DNA from: Nothopassalora personata
Taxonomy: Eukaryota > Ascomycota > Dothideomycetes > Mycosphaerellales > Mycosphaerellaceae
Length of the DNA: 64,000 bases
Assembly: GCA_033816765.1 (NCBI GenBank)
Contig: CM066292.1
Location: forward strand, 4,526,001 to 4,590,000
Reading direction: 5' to 3'
The translations under genes and the position numbers were made by a program. Below are positions 11,036 through 22,695 of the stretch, piece by piece (position 1 is the stretch's first letter; each line of letters opens with the position of its first letter). A model generated the notes under the pieces. It saw only the letters and a program-made list of their open reading frames with translations, was not told the origin of the DNA and made no database searches.

Positions 11036-12331
11036 GCCGTAATGTCGGACCAGTGCCTCGGATCGGCAGGAAATAATTGTCATTGTACAGACGCCGTACG
11101 CCAATAGACCAGATCGACTACAGGACTGTCGCTGCTTATCAGCGCAGGTGCGTTGATGTTGTGATTCTGTGCGCCGAACGTTCAGCTTGGTGACGGCTGC
11201 AGCGAAGGAGAGCAGACGCGGCCTGTGGACGCCGGCCTGCCCATCAGGAAGGGGGCCTTGTTGCTTGTTCGGTCGAGCTGCAGGAGTTGTGTGCAACAGT
11301 CGGCTACGACACGTGCTACGCCAACAGACCCGGCCACGAGCGTATGCCGGCTGGTGGCGTTCACATGGCCAGCTCATGGTTGTGCAACAGAATCATCATT
11401 TCCTTTCGAGGCATATGTGCCGATGCACTGCTGCATTGTTAGCTTGTCAAGGCAACAGCCCCGGACGGGTCTGTCTTTGTGTACGAGCGTCACTAACAGG
11501 TTCCTCTGCTGGTCCCCGTATCATGCTTAACGCGGAAGCAACGTGCCGAAACTGTTTAGCGAGGCCATCCGGTGCCCGCTCCAGCAGTTCATTAGAAAAG
11601 GTCCCACCTAATGTTTCATTTGCTATGGCGCTTCGCAGGGGCCGTGGTTCACTATACAGTTGGAAATGGTGGAGAAAGCGGCCCAACAGGTTGCGGATTG
11701 CAAGGCTTTGCACCTCTGCAAGAGAGCATTTGAAGGCAGCTTTTTGATGTCGCCGCCAGCACAATATATCAGTATCATTCCGTGCCGCGAACGCCTGCCA
11801 GCTTCAACGGTTGCAAGAGAGCGAATGTCTGTGTAAGAGAGTGCTGTCGCCGGTCGGTGCTAACAGGGGGCGCTACGCTCAATCCTTGTAGGCCGTTGGA
11901 GTGATTTGTTTCAGCACAGATTGACCAATTCCACCTGCCATCCTGCATCTCTGCATCCGCCGAGGACGAGGTCAGACGCGCTCCTTGAGAGGCAAACCAC
12001 CAGCGCAGTCCCCACCGACGGCCGTGAAGAGCGTGTTCGGGTCATCGATTTTGCCCGCCCAAGTCTCCCAGCACAGCGGACCCGCAGGAAGAGCTTCCAC
12101 ACCCTCAACAGACAGCTCTCCTCCCGAGTCAACGCCGTCAGCCACCGCACAGCTGAGCAGACCACCTCACGTCCGCGCCTACAGCTCGAGCGACGCTGTC
12201 TCGGCCCTCCACACCCTCCCAGCAGCATTTCTCGGGGCGTTTGGTGTTTGGGAACGGGTTTGGGGACTGAAAACACGCACTGTACACATCATCTCCGCTT
12301 GGAACGAGACCCGTAGAAAACACAATCAAAA
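11036..12331. other. Intergenic region, ERG7 / NRP1
   Basis: About 1.3 kb. Several ORFs of 100-190 codons occur here, but they overlap each other on both strands and have no recognisable domain, so I do not call them. The right end should contain the NRP1 promoter and 5' leader. Confidence 0.4.
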
Positions 12332-14974
12332 ATGGCAACACCGACGCAGCCGCAGCCGTACGGCAGCAACCAATACCCCACGCCCACCTCGCAGAGCGGT
12401 GCAGGCGGTGCGGGCGGCCTTTCAGCGCCGCAGTCTGCCTACACGCCGACGGAAAGAGCATCCCAGTCAGGAGCGCCCGCCGGCCCTGGATACAGCCATC
12501 CGCAGCCGCAGCAGCCAGCCGCACCGCAGCAGTTCGAGAAGTACTGCATCATCCACATTGCTACGACGTGTGACGAGCACGGCGTTTATGTCACCAAGGA
12601 CAGCGCGGAAGTCATTGAGATCGGATGGGTCGTGGTCGATGCCCAGAACACCGAGCGAGAGGTACGTTTCAGCCCGCGCTCGGCTAAGGTCAATCGCCAG
12701 AGCAGAAATGCTGCGTTGCCTTGTGAAACGAGGCACGGCAAGAATCAAAGTAGAGCCGCTAGGGTCAACGTGCTAATCAAACGACATTGCAGTTGCACCG
12801 CCAGTCCGTGCTCGTTCGCCCCGTCAACACTCCTATTACTCCCCTTTGCACCTCGCTCACCACTCTCACCTGGGAACATGTCAAGAACGCCGGCTCATTC
12901 CGCGACGCCATCAGCACTTTCGACGCCTTCGCCCGCGAGCATCTAGTACCCAAGGACGGCGACTCTGGCGCCCAGCCAACCTTTGCCTTTGTCACTTTGA
13001 CGCCCTGGGATCTGCGTGTGCAGCTGCCACGTGAGGCTCGCGACAAGAACGTTGTGCTACCACCATATCTTCAACATCCAATCCTGTTTGGGCTTCGTGG
13101 CGAATACCAGACCTTCCAATCGCATCACCCCGAAACGCTGGCCTTCAGCTCTTCCAGCCTGTCATCCATCTGTGCAGGACTTGAAGTGGAAGAAGTTCGC
13201 TCCTCTGGCAAAGTCACCGGTGGCCTACCATTCCATCTCCAGGCGTTGGCCCCTTCATCACCCCGCCGCGCGCTTGAAGAGGCGCTCACTTTGACCCGCT
13301 GCCTCACGTCGCTCGTTAAAAAGTCAAGACCATCTCAAACCAACCCGCAAGGCACACCCGACGTTCTCGCACGCCCACTGGACGCTCGAAGTGACGTCCG
13401 CGCATTCCTTGGCGAGCGCAGCAAGGTCCTCCATTTGAGCGGACTTCCTCACGACACGACGCAGAGTGAGCTCGAAAGCTGGTTCACGCAGTACGGCGGC
13501 CGACCGATCGCTTTCTGGACTCTCCGAACACCAGAGGGAGGCAAGCCGAGCGGCAGTGGATTCGTTGTTTTCGGCAGCCACGAAGAGGTGAGTTGTTCTT
13601 CCCCGACTTGTCCTATACATTGTCACTCCTACTCTACATTCACTTCCGTGAGGCGATGTGAAAGTCGATGGCAGCCTAGCCCGGATTATTCACAATCGCG
13701 CTTCATCGCGTCGTATCTCGATCCTTTCTCACATACTACACCGTCATAATACTCTCCATCCATTACGAGACTCATCGCCAGCCATGGATAAGCCAGCGCC
13801 ACTATTAACAATCAGAGCCATCCCCTTTCACATCTCGCCAGACTGCTGCTCCACTGTTCATGGCTACATGCATTGCCAGTGCCACGCCATGAACCAGATC
13901 GCTTGGGACGCATTGCATGCTAACGAGTTCGCGCACCAGGCAGCTGAGTCGCTCTCAATGAACGGACGCGCTCTCAACGATCGCGCTATCGAGGTCGCGC
14001 CCTCCAGCAGCCGCGTTCTCGACCGTGCAGCGCACTCTCAACCACCCGGCGGCCCTCCCCTTTTGACGCCATTCCCCCCATCGAAGAATCGTCCGCGCCC
14101 AGGCGACTGGACTTGCCCATCATGTGGCTTCTCTAACTTCCAGCGTCGAACAGCATGTTTCCGCTGCTCATTCCCAGCGATGGGCGCTCCAGGTGGCGGT
14201 GACCCGTACAGCCAGCCATACGGCATGCAGCCAGCACCTTACGGCGGTGCAGGCTACGGCCACCCAGGCATGATGGCCGGCCAGATGCATGGAGGTGGCG
14301 GCGGCTACGGTGGCATGGGTGGTGGCCACATGGGAGGCTCAAGCGGTCGTGGCGGTATCGTACCATTTCGCGCTGGTGACTGGAAGTGCGGTAACGAGGG
14401 CTGCGGCTATCACAACTTTGCCAAGAACGTTTCTTGCCTTCGATGTGGCGCGTCCAGGAACAACGCAGCTGTCGTTGCAGAGAGCGGTATGACCAGCTTT
14501 CCAGGATCATCATACGGAGGTCCACCAAACATGCCGATGCAACAGATGCCATCTCAACAGTATGGCGGCATGCAGCAACCGGACCCATCTGCTTACGGCA
14601 GCGGCGGAATGACTGGACCACCAGCTGGATTCAGCGGACAGTCGTACGGCCCACCTTCGACATATGCCCTACCATCTGGCATTGCTGCACCAAGCCCATA
14701 CATGGCAGGGGGTTACTCACAGATGGCCAACAATGCTGGAATGCAGTCCCAAGGAGGCTTCGACAGCCGCACCGAACAAGCTTTCAACCAGGGTAACACA
14801 GGCGGACAGGCTACCGCAGGCGCCTCTTACTCAAATGGCGCGTACGGCAGCACTGGAGTGTATGGAAACGACGGCTCGGCTGATCCATTCTCATTCCTCA
14901 ACACCGGTATGAGCCAGCTAGGCATCAATGAAGGTGGCGACCGCCGCAACGGAGGTGGTGCCAAGTCACCGTAA
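12332..14974 (+). CDS. NRP1: RNA-binding protein with exonuclease-like domain, RRM and two RanBP2 zinc fingers (Nrp1-like)
   Basis: Three exons: 12332-12661, 12793-13587 and 13940-14974, giving 719 aa. Introns are 131 bp and an unusually long 352 bp. Residues about 70-260 resemble the DnaQ/ERI exonuclease fold (KYCIIHIATTCDEHGVYV, EIGWVVVDAQN), seemingly without the full acidic catalytic set. An RRM spans about 321-394 (KVLHLSGLPHDTTQSELESW, GSGFVVFGS) and is interrupted by intron 2. RanBP2-type zinc fingers lie near 433-455 (DWTCPSCGFSN...CFRC) and 523-547 (DWKCGNEGCGYHNF...CLRC). The rest is Gly/Gln/Ser/Tyr-rich low complexity, typical of stress-granule RNA-binding proteins. This matches yeast Nrp1 and its filamentous-fungal relatives. 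The second intron has a GCTAAC branch point 18 bp before its acceptor. An extra small exon inside it cannot be excluded. Confidence 0.85.
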
Positions 14975-15897
14975 TAATCGCACATCGGCCAGATATGAGG
15001 TACATTGGGGTGGGGGTAGCGTGGAGGGAGTAGCACGATTTGTAACAAAACAAGGACAACATATGGGTATCGTGTGCAAAGGGCTCGTTAGCGCGGCGCT
15101 GGGGAGACGGTTGTGCGGATGATGATTTAGCGAGGCGTCGGGTGAGACTCTCTGCGGACTTCACGGATCATCATCATCATCATCATCATCAAGATTCAGC
15201 ATCGGGGATGAAAGGATATGGGAAGCACACATGTTTCGACAAGGGGAGTCTCTACGTTTCTGCTGGTCAGATTGATCCATTTTACTCCAAGGCAGACGGA
15301 TTTCAGGTGGTTGTTCTTATGACATGAAAGCAAGGTGGGTGTAGCTGCACAGAAGCAGTGGAGTGGTATAGCACAGGGAGGTGGCTCATACTATGGTCTT
15401 TGCGGTGGCAGATAGGTACCGAGCTGAGACAAGTTCACAGAATGTATTCTTTCAAATTGGATGTCATCGCTTTAAGTGAATGAGTAGGGTACTGTGAACA
15501 TTAAGCACCGTGCTGGTATAGTCAACACGTGAGAAGTGGTCTCCATGCGATGGCTGCCTAATACGGGCGTGTAACTGCATTTAAAGATCTGTCTTTCACG
15601 ACCGGGAACAAGGTTCACCCATAACGCGAGACGCGCCGAGACGCGCCCGCGTCACTGGCGCGACATCCCGGCCGATTCTGCCTAACGATTCTGCCTAACG
15701 GGGCACCACGATCGTGCATTGACCCGTGGACTAGATCTCACATTAAGGTGCGTGTTACTTCTTCCCCAGACATACACTGCACGTATCGCCACTCCCTATG
15801 TTTGCTGCGAGGGGACTGTTAAAGAGTGAATGAGACCACGCCAACCACACTGCAGAAAAGGCACACCCCCGCCACTTCGGGCACTGATCTTCCCACC
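14975..15897. promoter_or_regulatory. NRP1 3' region and RAD16 promoter with clustered ACGCG elements
   Basis: This interval holds the NRP1 3' UTR, an (ATC)8 microsatellite (15167-15190) and the RAD16 promoter. At 15624-15653 the core ACGCG occurs three times on this strand and once as CGCGT within 30 bp. The ATTCTGCCTAACG unit is repeated twice in tandem near 15674-15700. ACGCGT-like cores are known MBF (MluI cell-cycle box) targets in ascomycetes, which would suit a DNA-repair gene. Binding is inference only. Confidence 0.4.
15167..15190. repeat. (ATC)8 trinucleotide microsatellite
   Basis: Eight perfect ATC units, lying outside predicted coding sequence between NRP1 and RAD16. Confidence 0.95.
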
Positions 15898-18800
15898 ATG
15901 GCAAGACCTAGGCGTTCTGCCACAGGAGGCAAGGCGAACTGTATGTAACCACCTTTGACAGCCATACGCTTCCCACAATGTCGCCTGCTTACCTTGGACT
16001 AACGCAATACAGCCGATGCCACAGTGGCCGGACCGTCACAAACATCGAAGCAATCAAGTCGCCCAAGCCGATTCGCCACACCCAAAAGCAGGGCATCTTC
16101 AACCATCCCAAACAGCACCGACATCGAGAGCGATTCGGAGGACGACGTCACAGTCGGTCAGCCAACAACAGCATCCAGGCGGGTCGTTCAGGGCGTTGCT
16201 CTGCCACAGATAGATGCGATGGCTCGATCGTCCTTCATCAAGTCCGAGCCCAAGGGCAATTCTTCCACAGACTCCTCAATATCTTCACTCACCAACACAT
16301 CCCGCGACACTTCAGCCGAGTTCGAAACGCCAGGAACCACACCAGCCACATCTGTAAGAGGCGCGACCATGTCGACGGCAAAGCGGAAGCGATCAGCTCT
16401 TGGTCAGAAGGTCTACCAGATCGAGGATTCGGAAGACGAAGATGACGAGAAGATGGCACTACGCCTGCAAAAGGAGGAATACGCTCAGGCCGGTGCAGAA
16501 CCACTGCCAGCTACGAAGCGCATCAAGACAGCTATTGCTGATTCAGAGGATGAGGAAAGCGAGCTTAGTGAGCCCGAATCTGTGGAATTCCTCGACTCGA
16601 TGTCAATCCTACCCTCTCGTGGACGAGCTGCTGTCAAGAAAGAGCCCGTAAAGTCGTCGGCCGTCAAGGGCAAAGGCAAAACGCTCGCTTCGTCTAGCAG
16701 GAAGGCCACACCAACCCGCAAGGCAAGTGCCAATGCCCGCAAGTCGCTTGGCAAGAAGTTGAAGATCGAGGACAGCGATGACAGCGATGACGAAGTCGAC
16801 GCTTTGGTTGGAAGAGACAGTGAAGACGACTTTGTGGTTCAGGACTCTGAATCGGAAGCGGTATCGACAGGTGTTAGTGACACTGAGTCTGTTATCCTGC
16901 TTGCCGCTGTGAAAGCTGCTGCACCAGCTCCTACTCGTCGCGGTATCGTTCGTCACCACGCTCGTGGGAGGGCCACAGCACGAGGACGCGGTCGTCGCCA
17001 CGGAAACATCACCGCACAGCAAGCCCGCCAGATTGGTGCTGACATTGAGGAGACTGTTTCGATGGCTCTCATGTCTAGGAAGGAGCGAGAGCGAAAGAAG
17101 CTGGAGAATGCCCACCCAGAGATCAAGACCATGTGGAAAACGCTCGAGGATATTGAGATTATCAAGCCGGTTCCAGCTGCGCAACCTGAGAGCATCAATC
17201 GCAAGCTGAAGCCGTTTCAGCTTGAGGGCCTCAATTGGATGACGAGGCAAGAACAGTCTTCGTACAAGGGCGGTTTGCTCGGTGACGAGATGGGCATGGG
17301 CAAGACGATCCAAGCAGTGTCGCTCATCATGTCTGACCATCCGCAGAAGGACCCCACCTTGGTCGTGGTGCCTCCTGTGGCACTCATGCAATGGTCTTCG
17401 GAAATTACAGACTACACCGATGGCAAGCTGAAAGTCCTCGTCTATCACGGACAGAACACCAAGATCAAGAAGATGTCTGTCAAGGAGCTGAAGAAGTACG
17501 ATGTCATCATGATCTCGTATAACAGCTTGGAATCACTCTATCGCAAAGAAACCAAGGGTTGGTCGCGTGGCGAGGATATCATCAAGGAGGACTCGCCCAT
17601 CCACGCCATCCACTTCCATCGCCTGATTCTGGACGAGGCCCACAGCATCAAGACCCGCACTACTGGTGTTGCTAAAGCCTGCTTCGCTCTCAGTGGTACG
17701 TACAAGTGGTGTCTGTCAGGTACACCAGTCCAGAATCGTATCGGAGAATTCTTCTCGCTGTTGCGTTTCCTGGAAGTTCGACCCTTTGCGGACTACTTCT
17801 GCAAGCGCTGCCCATGTTCGATGCTCCACTGGGAGCTCGACGACGACCACACGTGCAAATCTTGCAAGCACACCGGCATGGAGCATGTTTCAGTCTTCAA
17901 CCAGGAGCTGCTCAACCCTCTGACGCAGTCCGAGGATTCAATAGATCGCACAAAGGCTATGGACAAGCTTCATATGATCACTGCTCGCGTCATGCTTCGC
18001 CGTGTGAAGCGCGATCACGTCAGCTCTATGGAGCTGCCACCCAAGGAGGTGGTTCTTCACCAGGAGTTCTTTGGCGACGTTGAGCGCGACTTTTCTCAGA
18101 GCATCATGTCCGATACCACGCGCCAATTCGATACATATGTCGCTCGCGGCGTCATGCTGAACAACTACGCAAACATCTTCGGTCTCATCATGCAGATGCG
18201 TCAGGTCGCCAACCATCCTGATCTTCTGCTCAAGAGATCTGCTGAAGAGGGACAGAACGTTCTGGTTTGTAACATCTGCGACGAGGTGGCTGAGGAGGCC
18301 ATCCGATCACAGTGCAAGCACGACTTTTGCCGACAGTGCGTGAAGAGCTATGTTCAGTCGGTCCAGGACGAAGGCGGCGAAGCAGATTGCCCGCGCTGCC
18401 ACATTCCGCTCTCTGTCGACTTTGACCAGCCGGAGATCGAGCAAGACGAGGACAACGTAAAGAAGTCGTCAATCATCAATCGAATCAACATGAAAGACTG
18501 GACTTCGTCAAGCAAGATCGAGATGCTTGTGTACGACCTCTACAAGCTTCGCTCGAAGAAGCAGACTTTGAAGTCGATCGTCTTCTCGCAGTTCACTTCC
18601 ATGCTGCAGCTCATCGAGTGGCGTCTTCGCCGCGCTGGCTTCAACACTGTCATGCTCGATGGATCCATGACGCCCATCCAGCGTCAGAGGAGTATTGAGC
18701 ATTTCATGAACACCCCTGAATGCGAAGTCTTCTTGGTCTCGCTCAAGGCCGGCGGTGTTGCGCTCAACCTGACGGAGGCATCCAGAGTCTACATTGTCGA

Positions 18801-19032
18801 CCCTTGGTGGAACCCAGCTGCGGAGTGGCAGTCTGCTGATCGATGCCATCGTATCGGACAGAAGCGCCCCTGTGTCATCACTCGGCTCTGCATTGAGGAC
18901 TCCGTAGAGTCGAGAATGGTCATGTTGCAGGAGAAGAAGGCCAACATGATCAATGGAACGATCAACAACGACAAGACTTCGATGGAGAAGCTTACTCCGG
19001 AGGATATGCAGTTCTTGTTCCGTGGTACTTGA
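15898..19032 (+). CDS. RAD16: Rad16-type SNF2 ATPase with RING finger (global genome NER)
   Basis: Exon 1 is only 43 bp (15898-15940, ATG in a CCACCATGG context). A 72-bp intron with an ACTAAC branch point joins it to exon 2 (16013-19032), giving 1020 aa. Starting at the downstream in-frame ATG 16024 would lose a basic N-terminus. The first 380 residues are acidic, Ser-rich and disordered. The SNF2 ATPase follows: FQLEGLNW, Walker A GDEMGMGKT about residue 438, and the DEAH box near 555. A C3HC4 RING finger (CNICDEVAEEAI...CKHDFCRQC...CPRC) sits at about 768-807 between the helicase lobes. The C-terminal helicase lobe contains LLDGSMT-like, LVSLKAGGVALNL and RCHRIGQ motifs. This exact arrangement marks Rad16, which with Rad7 scans non-transcribed DNA for UV damage and acts with Elc1 in ubiquitination. 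All motifs look intact. Confidence 0.95.
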
Positions 19033-19381
19033 AGACACCCAGCAAGAGAATGTAGGAGAGGGAGGTAGGCATGGGACGGAACGCTACGCTATGCTACGCT
19101 GTCGCTTATGACGAGGTACGATTTTGCCATGTTGGCACGTGTTGCTACTATGGGAGATGGGAGGACGATTTGCTTAGAGATACCGAAAGCACACTACAGT
19201 AGCTAGAATAGAGGCCAGATGCCTTGCGTGCACCCGCAATGTATAATCAACGAGCTGTACACTCAGAGACCCCTCGTGTTCCTTCTCACAGCAACACCTG
19301 GAACTATAGGTCAAATCACGTAGCAATCTAAGCCACCGTCACATGTCTCCCCTCCACTTCAGACTCCAAGCTTCTTGTGAA
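19033..19381. other. RAD16 3' flank
   Basis: About 350 bp between the RAD16 stop and the F-box remnant. It contains the direct pentamer repeats GCTAC near 19082-19098. No gene is seen. Confidence 0.4.
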
Positions 19382-19711
19382 TCATCCTCGCCACATCACC
19401 ACACTTCGACTTGTGATGTGCTTCGAGCGGTCGACACCAAAGTCCATTTCTATGGTAGTGTAGTATTCCGGATTGAACCAGACGTGTTGAGTGTATTTCC
19501 TCAACTCTGTGTGTTCTGCTATAGATTGCAATACATCGAGTGATGGTCCGATGAGGCATGCCAGTTCAACTGTTCGATGGCTGAGACGCGCGCTGAACAC
19601 ATCAACATGGTCGTCGAGATATGCGATGGTATGAGCGATCAGCTCCGAAGGTAACCCCACGAGGTCGAGCAACTCATTCCAGACAACAGCAGCAGACACC
19701 ACGTCCAACAT
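19382..19711 (-). pseudogene. F-box-like fragment, probable remnant
   Basis: A 109-aa frame from the ATG at 19711 contains LVGLPSELIAHTIAYLDDHVDVFSARL-type sequence (split here only in description), the usual form of an N-terminal F-box in Dothideomycete orphan proteins. It is followed by a HTQHVWF-like block (YTQHVWFNPEYY). The frame stops at 19382, while similar-looking sequence (GDVARMIHKKLGV) continues in another frame, which suggests a frameshift. Normal members run to 250-400 aa. The frame is also open further upstream to 19759, inside the cyclin gene on the other strand. It may be a small live gene, but a truncated relic is more likely. Confidence 0.4.
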
Positions 19712-20876
19712 GACATCACCAGGACGTCTGTCTGAAGACGACGTATACCGCACATCCACACAATACCGACTGTGGTCCTTCTCACCAGAGCAACTCGCAT
19801 CACGGCGCGGAAAGACGCACGAGCTCGCACTCGCGCGAGCGCATCAACATGCCAGTCCAACGAGTGACACACATCAGAATGGAATCTCACACCCCGAATA
19901 CCTGACCGAACAAGAAGAGCTGCGACTAGTACACAGATACTGCGAACTCATACAAACGACCGCCGACCACCTGAAATGGCCCTCCAACATCAAGCCAGTT
20001 GCGGTACAATACCTCAGACGCTTCTACCTCTCCAACTCATGCATGACATATCCGCCCAAGGAGATTTACAAGACGATCCTCTTCCTCGCCAGCAAGACCG
20101 AAGCATACCACCTCACAGTCACAAAATTCGCGCAAAGCATCAGCGCCGACCCCGAAGCAATCCTCGCGCCGGAGTACAAAATCATGCAGGCCCTCCGCTT
20201 CACCCTTGACGTTCGCCAACCCTTCCGAGGTTTGAAGGGAGTCCTGATGGAGTTGTTGAACATGGCCGACGGTCTGGTCGGGACAGTGCAAGGTGTGGCA
20301 CAACGAAGCGATCGAGACATTCAGGAGGCATTGAAGCAGTTGAAGCCTCCCCCAGCAGAATGCAGGACACCATGGAAAGCACCACCCGGCCCAACGGAGA
20401 AGAAACACTTCATCGACCGCATCCAAGCCTCCTACGCCACAGCAAAAACCCTCTGCGACGGACCCGCAAGTCTCACAGACGCATACTTCCTCTACACACC
20501 CTCTCAAATCCTGCTCGCCGCTCTGTACATCGCGGACGAACCTCTCACGTCCTTCTACTTGGACACAAAGCTGCCTCTCACTTTAGACTCCCGCCCGAAG
20601 ATCCTCGCGACCATCCAGGCTTGCGCGGCGTTGCTGGCAGGCTACGATCCCAAGGACAGTATGGGGAAGGAAGAACGCGCCGCACTGGAGAAGAAACTTG
20701 ACTTGTGTCGGGACCCCACTACGAAGGATCTTGTCAAGGCACATGCGGCGATGAAGAGGAATGGAGCGGAGGATGGCAAGGTGGATGAGCATGAGGCCAA
20801 GCGTAGGAAGCTGGAGCGGGAGAAGAGGGACAAGGAGGATCCTTTTGGGCCGAGTATGGGGAATGGAAAGATGTGA
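19710..20876 (+). CDS. CCL1: Cyclin H-like TFIIH/CAK subunit (Ccl1)
   Basis: Single-exon ORF of 388 aa. The N-terminus carries the cyclin H signature EDDVYRTSTQYRLWSFSPEQL. The first cyclin box covers roughly residues 70-185 (PVAVQYLRRFYLSNSCM, PKEIYKTILFLASKTE, ILAPEYKIMQALRF). The second spans about 245-315 (LTDAYFLYTPSQILLAALY). The C-terminus is Lys/Glu-rich and basic. Cyclin H partners Cdk7/Kin28 in the TFIIH kinase module, which phosphorylates RNA polymerase II and supports nucleotide excision repair, and it lies one gene from RAD16. The 388-aa length matches yeast Ccl1 (393 aa). The ATG sits in CATG, so an ATG on the opposite strand (F-box fragment) begins at the same tetranucleotide. 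Confidence 0.9.
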   Translation: MTSPGRLSEDDVYRTSTQYRLWSFSPEQLASRRGKTHELALARAHQHASPTSDTHQNGISHPEYLTEQEELRLVHRYCELIQTTADHLKWPSNIKPVAVQYLRRFYLSNSCMTYPPKEIYKTILFLASKTEAYHLTVTKFAQSISADPEAILAPEYKIMQALRFTLDVRQPFRGLKGVLMELLNMADGLVGTVQGVAQRSDRDIQEALKQLKPPPAECRTPWKAPPGPTEKKHFIDRIQASYATAKTLCDGPASLTDAYFLYTPSQILLAALYIADEPLTSFYLDTKLPLTLDSRPKILATIQACAALLAGYDPKDSMGKEERAALEKKLDLCRDPTTKDLVKAHAAMKRNGAEDGKVDEHEAKRRKLEREKRDKEDPFGPSMGNGKM

Positions 20877-21350
20877 ATCACGTCCTGAGGGGGAGATGAT
20901 GGGTATCAGAGGGGAGATGATGGTTTAGGGCCAGCGACGACAGTGTATGATCACGGTTCAAAAGTCGACTTAGCGGGGCGCTTGGAGTATGGCAATATAG
21001 CATTTCAAATGAGTGACAGACTTGGTCCTATCTGATCGAGGTCGAAGGAGACAGGATTGATTCTATGATTTGCGCACGACCTGTGCCTTTTCCATGTCTA
21101 CACGAGGAGACTTCCTCGACTATCTCACTCCAATACCTTTGCGCTCGGTCTGCTTCATACCTAGTCTCGTCGATGGTGTGCGGTATACGTACTGGGCAAC
21201 GTACAGTATCCCCAGCGTTGCGCGAAGCACACGCGATGGCGTGCCCTACAAGCCGTAGTATGTATCGTACAGGTTACCACGTAGAATGTTGTTCGCATAA
21301 CAATGAGACAGAAGTTTGAGAATCTTCAATGGCACACTGGTGTTACGAAG
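20877..21350. other. Convergent 3' region, CCL1 / POM34
   Basis: About 470 bp between two stop codons on opposite strands. No coding signal beyond short shadow ORFs. Confidence 0.5.
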
Positions 21351-22382
21351 TCAGATGAAGCCAGCGTAACGACTCCTCCTACCGAAGCCAACGTCACTGC
21401 TTGGGCTACTCCTCCCCTTCTCGTATAGCCACTTGTTGTTGAGTCCCACACTCGCCTTACTGCCCTTCGTAGGCGTATGCACACTCCTCCCTGCCTCCTC
21501 GAACTCACTCAAGCTCAGCGGTGAACTCCTCGTATTGCTATAGCTGAGCCTCCTCTTCTCACCTCCGCTCCTCAGCCTCTCGCTATACGGCGATCCACTT
21601 CCCATCGTCTGCTCCTGCGTGCTCGACGCGAACGGCGAATCTGATGTTGACTTCGTCAGAAACGAGGTGTTGCCGTCCAAAGGCGTGCCTCGTCCACTTA
21701 GCGGTGAGCCACTGGGTTCCGGCCGTATACTGCTGCTCGTTGATCTGGGTGTGGCTGACTTTGAGAACCTCGGCGGTGTGACCCACTGCTCTTTCTCCTG
21801 TGGCGTGGCTGGTCTCGACATGGGAGGGAGGCCTAGGAGTTGTCGTTGGTTGGGGAACAGCGGGATGTCTTCGCATGGGTCTGCTTTTCGGTACAGTGGG
21901 GATGCTGACATGGCGATGTTGATTAGGAAGAGGAGGTCGATTGCCCAGAGTGTGTAGAGCTGGTATGGGTGTATGGCCTGGAGCCAGGCCTGTGGTATGC
22001 TAGATGGCTGTTAGTCCGATCCGCGGGGTACAATGCCGTGGAGGAATGCTTACACTGCGCGGTAGATGTTGGGCACGAAGAAGGAGAAGAGGATCAGGCC
22101 CGAGCTGATGAGTATCGCCTTGACGTTACTGCCGTCGAAGTTGGTTGCGTTGCGTCTGCGGATGACTTCGTTCAAGCGAGGATGTACCCAGCCCGAGTCG
22201 TGTCTGGGTGTGGGCGGGTTGGTCTTTGGGGGTGTCGCGGCAGGTTTCCGCGGGGTGAGATTGAGCGCGGGAAGGGTGATGCTGCTGTTGGAGAATGGCG
22301 ATGTGCTCTTGACTTCGTTCTTGATGCCGGCTGCAGTCTGCGCGACTGTTTGCGATGATGGGATGATGGCTGTCGAGGACAT
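21351..22382 (-). CDS. POM34: POM34-like nuclear pore membrane protein
   Basis: Two exons, 22054-22382 and 21351-21999, joined over a 54-bp intron (GTAAGC donor, CTAG acceptor, CTAAC branch point) give 325 aa. Just after a conserved WVHPRLNEVIRRRNATNF block there are two membrane segments: ILISSGLILFSFFVPNIY before the junction and YQLYTLWAIDLLFLINIAM after it. The C-terminal 190 residues are Ser/Pro-rich and probably disordered. Two closely spaced helices after a WxHP block and a long Ser-rich tail are typical of the POM34/NPCC family, which helps anchor the nuclear pore complex. A CACAG acceptor 10 bp further in would shift the frame, so the CTAG site was chosen. The gene shares a 313-bp divergent promoter with the gene at 22696. 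Confidence 0.75.
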
Positions 22383-22695
22383 TGTCGCGTGTTGCCGATG
22401 CTGCTCGTGCTCCTGTGGTTAATATGTTAGTATTCGGCGCCGCAATGCGCGTGTCGTGTCGTCTATCGCATCGTCGTCTGTGTCGCGCGCAGCATCTCGA
22501 TTGTTTCTTTGGTCGCTATGCAACTCGGCCACCCTCGCTCGGATGGTGCCTAAATCTTCAACCGGCTTGGCTGCTTCATCTGCCTCCGCGTCGCCAGCTC
22601 TTGGACCCCGCGCCCGCGCCGGTGCCCGAGCTCGGACCTGACATGGCCATGGCAAGTTGGAAGCAAGCACTCCGAAAGTGACTTTCATCACCAAC
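22383..22695. promoter_or_regulatory. Shared divergent promoter, POM34 / adenylation-domain gene
   Basis: 313 bp separate two divergent ATGs. The DNA is GC-rich and holds chance ORFs on both strands. I see no clear TATA box. Confidence 0.4.

Noticed and set aside
11169..11747. 192-codon ORF between ERG7 and NRP1
   Set aside because: No domain, unusual Cys/Arg/Trp-rich composition, and overlapped by similar-length ORFs on the other strand; reads as chance in GC-rich DNA.
16609..17448. 279-codon minus-strand ORF opposite RAD16
   Set aside because: It lies wholly within the RAD16 ATPase exon and has no domain of its own.
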